Below, piece after piece: positions 59,402 to 64,000 of a DNA stretch of 64,000 nt. The DNA comes from Mycobacterium fragae (GTDB lineage: Bacteria > Actinomycetota > Actinomycetes > Mycobacteriales > Mycobacteriaceae): contig NZ_LQOW01000008.1 of assembly GCF_002102185.1 (NCBI RefSeq), positions 90,439 through 154,438 of the forward strand, read 5' to 3'. The notes beneath the pieces were generated by a model. It worked only from the letters and a program-made list of their open reading frames with translations, was not told the DNA's origin and made no database searches. The first letter of the stretch is position 1, and each line of letters opens with the position of its first letter. The position numbers and the translations under genes are program-made.

Positions 59402-61441
59402 ATGACATCTATGAACGCCGGCAGGCAGCGCGATCCCGAATTCGACTTCATCGGAATCGGTTTGGGGCCATCGAATCTCGCTCTAGCTGTGGCGGCCGAC
59501 GAAATCATTCCAAATCACCGCGGCCTATTTCTCGAACGGAGCCGACGCTTCCAGTGGCATCCAGGAATGATGCTTGACGGCGCACGAATGCAGATATCTT
59601 TCCTGAAAGACCTTGCGACACTTCGGAATCCAGCAAGCCAATACACGTTTCTTCAATACCTTAAAGCCAGAGGACGCCTGGAGCGGTTCGTCAACATCAA
59701 CGAATTCCGCCCCGCCCGGCTTGAGTATCAGGACTATCTTCAGTGGGTCGCCGAGTCCTTCGCCGACAGCGTCCGCTACGGCACAGTCGTCACCGCAGTG
59801 GTACCGGAAACAGAACCGCCATCCACAACCGGGCGGCTTACGCGGTTCAGAGTCCATACACGTGACGTAAGCACCGGTGCCGAATCCTGCTTTCTTGCGA
59901 CCAACGTCGTTTATGGCGGTGGTGGTGTTCCTCGACTTCTCGGCGCTAGAACGGATACAGCGGCAGTGCTGCACTCCAGCGCATTCTTGCCGAACTTTAC
60001 GAACCGTTTCAACGATCCACAAAAGGCCTACCGCTTCGCGGTGGTTGGAAACGGTCAAAGTGCGGCAGAAATTGTCGAGTACCTCTTAAAACATTATCCG
60101 AGAGCAACCATCGAGTTGTTCATATCTGACCATACCCTACGGTCGACCGATCATTCTCCATTCATTAATGAACATTTCTTCTCGACAAACGCGGCGGAAT
60201 TCTACGATTATCCGCCGGCTAAGAGGGCCGCGCTGCGCAACGAACTACGTTTGACCAATTACGGTGTCGTCGACGCAGATCTGTTGGACAAGCTATACCA
60301 AACCGCTTACCTCGACGAGGTGAGGGGACATCGTCGGTTACTACTGCATTGTGAGTCGCGAGTATCGCGAGTCGAGGAAGTCGACGGCCGAGTTATCGCC
60401 ACCTTCGAGGACCGTTTTAGCGGTGAGGTTACAGAGTTCCATTTCGACGGCGCCGTTCTGGCCACCGGTTACGAGCGTGTGCTGGACTCCGAGATCTTCC
60501 GGAAAGTATTGCCGCACGTATTACGCGATGAGTCCGGCGCGATCTCGTTGTCTCGCAGTTGCCGAGTCAATACCACAAATGCTTTGACGGCTAGATTGTT
60601 CTTACAAGGGTTCGGCGAAGCGTCGTTCGGGATCGGCGACACCTTGCTGTCGCTGCTGCCGTTCCGAGCCCAAGCGATCGCACAAGATATCGCGACCAGT
60701 CCTCGCAGCGCTTCGACCAACGGCCACCGACCCATAAGGAGCGACTATCCGCCTAAGCGATATCTGGAGACCGATCCCGATCGTTTGCGCGCTGTCATCG
60801 AGCGCTACCGATTCGCCACACTCGTCTCCGCTCAAGGAGTGGATGAGCCGATGGTTACACAACTTCCCTTGACGCTCGATACATCGCGCGGATCGTTGGG
60901 GGTTCTCTTCGGACATATGGACGCGGCTAACCCGCACACTGAGCTTCTCGACGGGCGCCGAGTCTTCGTCTTGTTCCACGGGCCCAACGGATATATCTCC
61001 CCGCACGTATACGAGTCGACCCAACTGCCCACCTGGAACTCCATCTCCGTGGAGGTGCGGGGGCGTGCAAGGATCTTGCGGGACAAGGACGCTGTCGTCA
61101 ACGGTCTGCGCGGCATCGCCGCGGCAGCGGACCCATCGCCAGGTGGCTTTCGGCTGAGTAGGGAAGCGGCGGGCGATGAGGAGCTCTTCCCATTCCTGGT
61201 TGGTTTCGAGATCGAGATCGACGAGATGAGAGGGCGTTTCAAGCTTTCTCAGGAACGCGACGATAGGGATCGTTGGCACGCTGCTCGTGCTCTTGCGAAT
61301 GGCATGGAGTGCGAGGACCGAGACCTCATTTCCTCGGTTGTCGGACTTCCCCTCGGCCTCGACACCGATCCGATTCCAGTGCCGCGAACTTCGCGAGCGC
61401 AGGGTCCGGACGGCTCCGGTACAACGTGCCAGAGGGCGTAA
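59402..61441 (+). CDS. ornithine/lysine N-hydroxylase fused to PaiB/KtzT-like domain (probable piperazate synthase)
   Basis: 679 aa in two parts. Residues 1-435 are a flavin N-hydroxylating monooxygenase of the SidA/PvdA/IucD family: FAD motif GIGLGPSNLALA (18-29), WHPGMMLDGARMQ and FLKDLATLRNP (52-77), NADPH motif VVGNGQSAAE (214-223), ATGYE (354-358). Residues about 448-640 are a PaiB-fold FMN/heme-type domain: YPPKRYLETD, GHMDAANPH (504-512), FHGPNGYISPHVYES (525-539), LPTWNSISVEVRG (542-554) and RFKLSQE (612-618). KtzI (ornithine N5-hydroxylase) and KtzT (heme enzyme, PaiB-like, forming the N-N bond of L-piperazate) are established as a two-enzyme pair; this protein joins them. GGGGGA precedes the ATG. 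The NRPS follows. Confidence 0.85.
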   Translation: MTSMNAGRQRDPEFDFIGIGLGPSNLALAVAADEIIPNHRGLFLERSRRFQWHPGMMLDGARMQISFLKDLATLRNPASQYTFLQYLKARGRLERFVNINEFRPARLEYQDYLQWVAESFADSVRYGTVVTAVVPETEPPSTTGRLTRFRVHTRDVSTGAESCFLATNVVYGGGGVPRLLGARTDTAAVLHSSAFLPNFTNRFNDPQKAYRFAVVGNGQSAAEIVEYLLKHYPRATIELFISDHTLRSTDHSPFINEHFFSTNAAEFYDYPPAKRAALRNELRLTNYGVVDADLLDKLYQTAYLDEVRGHRRLLLHCESRVSRVEEVDGRVIATFEDRFSGEVTEFHFDGAVLATGYERVLDSEIFRKVLPHVLRDESGAISLSRSCRVNTTNALTARLFLQGFGEASFGIGDTLLSLLPFRAQAIAQDIATSPRSASTNGHRPIRSDYPPKRYLETDPDRLRAVIERYRFATLVSAQGVDEPMVTQLPLTLDTSRGSLGVLFGHMDAANPHTELLDGRRVFVLFHGPNGYISPHVYESTQLPTWNSISVEVRGRARILRDKDAVVNGLRGIAAAADPSPGGFRLSREAAGDEELFPFLVGFEIEIDEMRGRFKLSQERDDRDRWHAARALANGMECEDRDLISSVVGLPLGLDTDPIPVPRTSRAQGPDGSGTTCQRA

Positions 61442-61530
61442 TGAACCACAATCTGCTGGGGCGGCTTAAGACCGTGAAGGTCTGCTCGCACATCTATGCG
61501 GCGGTCGAGGTGAGCGGACGCGGCACGTGA
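61441..61530 (+). CDS. possible 29-aa small ORF
   Basis: Starts in the TAATG overlap with the stop of the fused hydroxylase gene, so it could be translated by reinitiation. The peptide (MNHNLLGRLKTVKVCSHIYAAVEVSGRGT) matches no family I know. It may be only chance; listed because of the coupling and its place between two biosynthetic genes. Confidence 0.25.
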   Translation: MNHNLLGRLKTVKVCSHIYAAVEVSGRGT

Positions 61531-61589
61531 GAAGTTGGCACAGGGTCAGGCGTGCGACACATGCTTTTGCTTGGTAGGGGGACACTTCG

Positions 61590-64000
61590 ATGGGGCTTGC
61601 TGATCCAGTCTTTCCGCTGACGCGGGGACAGCTCGACATTTGGCTGGCGCAGGAAACGGGTCGCTTCGATGCCGAGTGGCACATCGTCGCATTCATTGTA
61701 ATCGAGGGCGCGGTACGGCCTGACGTGCTTGAACAAGCGGTCCGGCACGTGGTTTCAGAGGCCGAGCCGGTCAGGGTCACGTTTTTCGAGGTGGATGGGC
61801 AGGTTTTCCAACGGGCGATTGACGACCCGGACGTCGACCTTCCTTTCTATGATCTCACGCATTTACCGGATTCCGTCCAGGAGGCCCACCGGCTAGCGGA
61901 ATTGATCCGGCGCACGCCCATGCCGCCACGTAGCCCACTGTTCAAATTTGCCCTATTTCAGACCAGGCCGGACGAATTCTACTGGTTAATGTGCTTTCAT
62001 CATCTAGTCACCGACGGATTCGGCACGGTGCTTTTTGCCAATCGGGTCGCCGCGGTCTATTCAGCGCTGGTTTCTGGGGCGCCCGCGCTGCCTGCTTTTT
62101 TTAGCTCGCTGAAGGATCTGGTTGACTGGGAGGAGGAATATCAGGCGTCTGAGGCGTACTCCGAGGATTCAGCGTATTGGAGTGGGAATCTTCCACCTGA
62201 AAGTGCGCCATATTCTGACCAGTCGCAATCTGCGGACGGGTGCGATTCGTTCTCGGTTTCGGAGGCTATCCAATTGGACCCTTTGGTCGTTGGCCGGGTC
62301 CACGAGTTGTCTGATGTGTTGAAGATGCGCCGGTCATCGGTGATCACCGCGGCGTGCGCACTGCTGGTGCATGGGTGGCGTCCTGAGGGCTCACAGGTAG
62401 TGCTCGATTTCCCGGTCAGTAGGCGAACAAGTGCGGAGTTGGCGACGTCTCCCGGGCTGGTTTCCGGGGTTGTTCCGTTGGCGTTGACGGTTTCTCCGGG
62501 ATCTACGGTCGCGGGTTTTTGTGAGCACGTTGACACGCGGATACGAGAGGCGGTGCAGCATCAGAGGTTTCCGGTGCAAGCCCTTGAGCGCAAAGCTCAC
62601 CTCCGCGGCCCAGGGCAGCCAGCCGAGAGGGTGGGCGTTAATTTCGTCCCGTCGATAACTATTCTGCCTTTTGCTAATGCCGCGGCGTCGGCGGTGGTTA
62701 CTAGTTTTGGCCGCGTGGACCACTTTGGATTGTTTTTCTTAAGCGCTGATGGCCAGCTCTCTTTGAGCACGGCCGGTGCTGGGCAGCCGTTTTCGAATTT
62801 TGACGTCTCCGATATAGCCCGACGGTTGGAGCGGGTGTTGGCAGCGATGACGGGCGATCCGGGGAGGTCGTTGTCGTCGGTGGAGCTGCTTGATGAGGGT
62901 GAGCATGCCCGCCTGGAGGGGTGGGGTAATCGGGCGGTGTTGACCACGGCTTCGGTTGCGCCGGTGTCGGTTCCGGTGGTGTTCGCCGCGCAGGTGGAGC
63001 GCACGCCGGAGGCGGTGGCGCTGACGTGCGGTGAGCTCTCGTGGACCTATCGGGAGCTGGATGAGGCGGCGAACCGGTTGGCGCATCTGTTGGTCGGTCG
63101 GGGTGTGGGCCCGGGACAGTGTGTGGCGCTGTTGTTTTCCCGTTCGGCTGAGGCGGTCGTCGCGATGTTGGCGGTGCTCAAGACCGGGGCGGCCTATCTG
63201 CCGATCGACCCGGCGCTGCCGGCGGCGCGGATCGGGTTCATGCTCGCCGACGCCACGCCGGTCGCGGTGGTCACCACCGCCGAGTTGACTGGGCGGCTGG
63301 CAGGGTGTGACGTGCCGGTGATCGATGTTAACGATCCCGCTGTAAACAGCCAGCCCGATACGGCACCACCGCCGCCGGGTCCGGATGATCTGGCCTACCT
63401 GATTTACACCTCGGGCACCACCGGGATCCCGAAAGGGGTGGCGGTCACTCACCGCAATATGACCCACTTGGTGGAGTCACTGCCGACACAGCTGTCGGCG
63501 GCACATGTGTGGTCGCAGTGTCATTCGTATGCTTTCGACTTCTCGGTGTGGGAGATCTGGGCTGCGCTGCTCGGTGGTGGGCGGTTGGTGGTGGTGCCCG
63601 AGGAGGTGGCCCGCTCCCCGGAGGACTTTCACGACGTGCTGGTTGCCGAACGGGTCAGTGTGTTGACCCAGACCCCGTCGGCGGTGGGCGTGCTATCACC
63701 GGAGGGGTTGGAGTCAGCGGCGTTGCTGCTCGGCGGTGAGGCCTGCCCGCCTGAGGTGGTGGATCGGTGGGCGCCGGGGCGGGTGGTGCTCAATGCCTAT
63801 GGTCCGACCGAGGCCACGGTGTATGCGGCGATGACTGCGCCGTTGGCGGCGGGGTCGGGGCCGCCGCCGATCGGGTCGCCGGTGTCGGGGGCGGCGTTGT
63901 TTGTGCTGGATGGCTGGTTGCGGCCGGTGCCGGCGGGTGTGGTCGGGGAGTTGTATGTGGCCGGTCGCGGGGTGGCGTGTGGATATGTGCGCCGGGGTCG
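61590..64000 (+). CDS. non-ribosomal peptide synthetase, N-terminal part (C-A..., 3' end outside window)
   Basis: Open to the window end (over 803 aa). Residues about 8-430: condensation domain starting [17 protein letters not shown], with active site H137-H-L-V-T-D-G143. Starting with C and resembling mycobacterial lipopeptide NRPSs, it may accept a fatty acyl starter. Residues about 450 on: adenylation domain with [23 protein letters not shown] (from 606), FDFSVWE (D650), NAYGPTE and [14 protein letters not shown]. By-eye pocket code in GrsA numbering is D-F-W-T-L-G-A-V-Y; no confident amino acid follows. AGGGGG precedes the ATG. Thiolation domain and later modules lie beyond the window. 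Confidence 0.92.
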   Translation, partial: MGLADPVFPLTRGQLDIWLAQETGRFDAEWHIVAFIVIEGAVRPDVLEQAVRHVVSEAEPVRVTFFEVDGQVFQRAIDDPDVDLPFYDLTHLPDSVQEAHRLAELIRRTPMPPRSPLFKFALFQTRPDEFYWLMCFHHLVTDGFGTVLFANRVAAVYSALVSGAPALPAFFSSLKDLVDWEEEYQASEAYSEDSAYWSGNLPPESAPYSDQSQSADGCDSFSVSEAIQLDPLVVGRVHELSDVLKMRRSSVITAACALLVHGWRPEGSQVVLDFPVSRRTSAELATSPGLVSGVVPLALTVSPGSTVAGFCEHVDTRIREAVQHQRFPVQALERKAHLRGPGQPAERVGVNFVPSITILPFANAAASAVVTSFGRVDHFGLFFLSADGQLSLSTAGAGQPFSNFDVSDIARRLERVLAAMTGDPGRSLSSVELLDEGEHARLEGWGNRAVLTTASVAPVSVPVVFAAQVERTPEAVALTCGELSWTYRELDEAANRLAHLLVGRGVGPGQCVALLFSRSAEAVVAMLAVLKTGAAYLPIDPALPAARIGFMLADATPVAVVTTAELTGRLAGCDVPVIDVNDPAVNSQPDTAPPPPGPDDLAYLIYTSGTTGIPKGVAVTHRNMTHLVESLPTQLSAAHVWSQCHSYAFDFSVWEIWAALLGGGRLVVVPEEVARSPEDFHDVLVAERVSVLTQTPSAVGVLSPEGLESAALLLGGEACPPEVVDRWAPGRVVLNAYGPTEATVYAAMTAPLAAGSGPPPIGSPVSGAALFVLDGWLRPVPAGVVGELYVAGRGVACGYVRRG

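Noticed and set aside
60743..61320. C-terminal domain as a PaiB-type transcriptional repressor
   Set aside because: It is fused to a biosynthetic monooxygenase and lies in an NRPS locus; its SPHVYE and FKLSQE details look more like piperazate synthase than PaiB. Kept open in the finding.
59402..61441. Reading the gene as mbtG (lysine N-hydroxylase of mycobactin synthesis)
   Set aside because: MbtG has no PaiB-like C-terminal domain, the neighbours are not mbt genes, and no IdeR iron box was seen upstream.
1..64000. CRISPR arrays, tRNA/rRNA genes, insertion sequences
   Set aside because: None seen: no regularly spaced repeats, no transposase motifs and no recognisable tRNA cloverleaf while reading both strands; small RNAs cannot be excluded.
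61590..64000. Predicting threonine for the first A domain from D-F-W
   Set aside because: Only the first three pocket positions fit the threonine code; the rest (T-L-G-A-V-Y) do not, and the alignment was by eye.

Overview
The window reads as a chromosomal stretch of a Mycobacterium, probably a slow grower. Evidence: high GC, frequent GTG (and one TTG) starts, genes chained by ATGA/GTGA overlaps, many FadE/FadD/CaiB-type lipid genes, F420-dependent luciferase-like oxidoreductases, a mycofactocin-type SDR with an NDMA-type alcohol dehydrogenase, an orphan pair of Mce-associated membrane proteins, and an NRPS whose first condensation domain looks like mycobacterial lipopeptide NRPSs. The species cannot be fixed from sequence alone.

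Layout. 1-3.5 kb: end of an acyl-CoA dehydrogenase, two alpha/beta hydrolases, and a divergent TetR with two palindromic operators. 3.5-20 kb: a catabolic island with P450-CaiB-thiolase and KshA-like Rieske oxygenase-isochorismatase-like-FadD operons on the minus strand. Facing them are an NTF2-fold protein, a hydrolase, an LLM oxidoreductase and a frameshifted SDR, then a carboxyltransferase, an F420/PNPOx protein, another LLM enzyme and a P450. A heptamer TACTGTA recurs in the promoters of this island. 18.4-31.4 kb: a secreted phosphoesterase, small F420/VOC/SDR genes, an NDMA-ADH/P450 operon, an HSL-like hydrolase with an altered nucleophile, the Mce-associated pair, a FadE pair and a CaiB gene.

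31.5-40.5 kb: one nine-gene plus-strand operon (mycofactocin-type SDR, dimeric barrel protein, E1 alpha, E1 beta, free-standing lipoyl domain, crotonase, FadD, Rieske oxygenase, KstD-like flavoprotein). It looks like a pathway for a cyclic (steroid-like or terpenoid-like) acid. 40.5-46.7 kb: crotonase, amidohydrolase, a TetR fused to a hotdog domain, a hydrolase-adenylate cyclase fusion, small secreted and membrane proteins, and a frameshifted SRPBCC gene. 46.7-57.5 kb: a minus-strand operon of four consecutive acyl-CoA dehydrogenases plus FadD, then an LLM enzyme, SDR, GntR/FadR regulator and a tandem CoA-transferase.

57.5-64 kb: a secondary-metabolite locus, visibly less GC-rich over much of its length. 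It has a Gap-family membrane protein, an 812-bp non-coding stretch with repeats, a decayed mbtH gene, a protein fusing an ornithine/lysine N-hydroxylase to a PaiB/KtzT-like domain, and the start of an NRPS (C-A..., running off the window). The fused protein is best explained as a one-polypeptide L-piperazate synthase: N5-hydroxylation of ornithine, then N-N bond formation. This predicts a piperazate-containing mycobacterial (lipo)peptide and is the most interesting system in the window.
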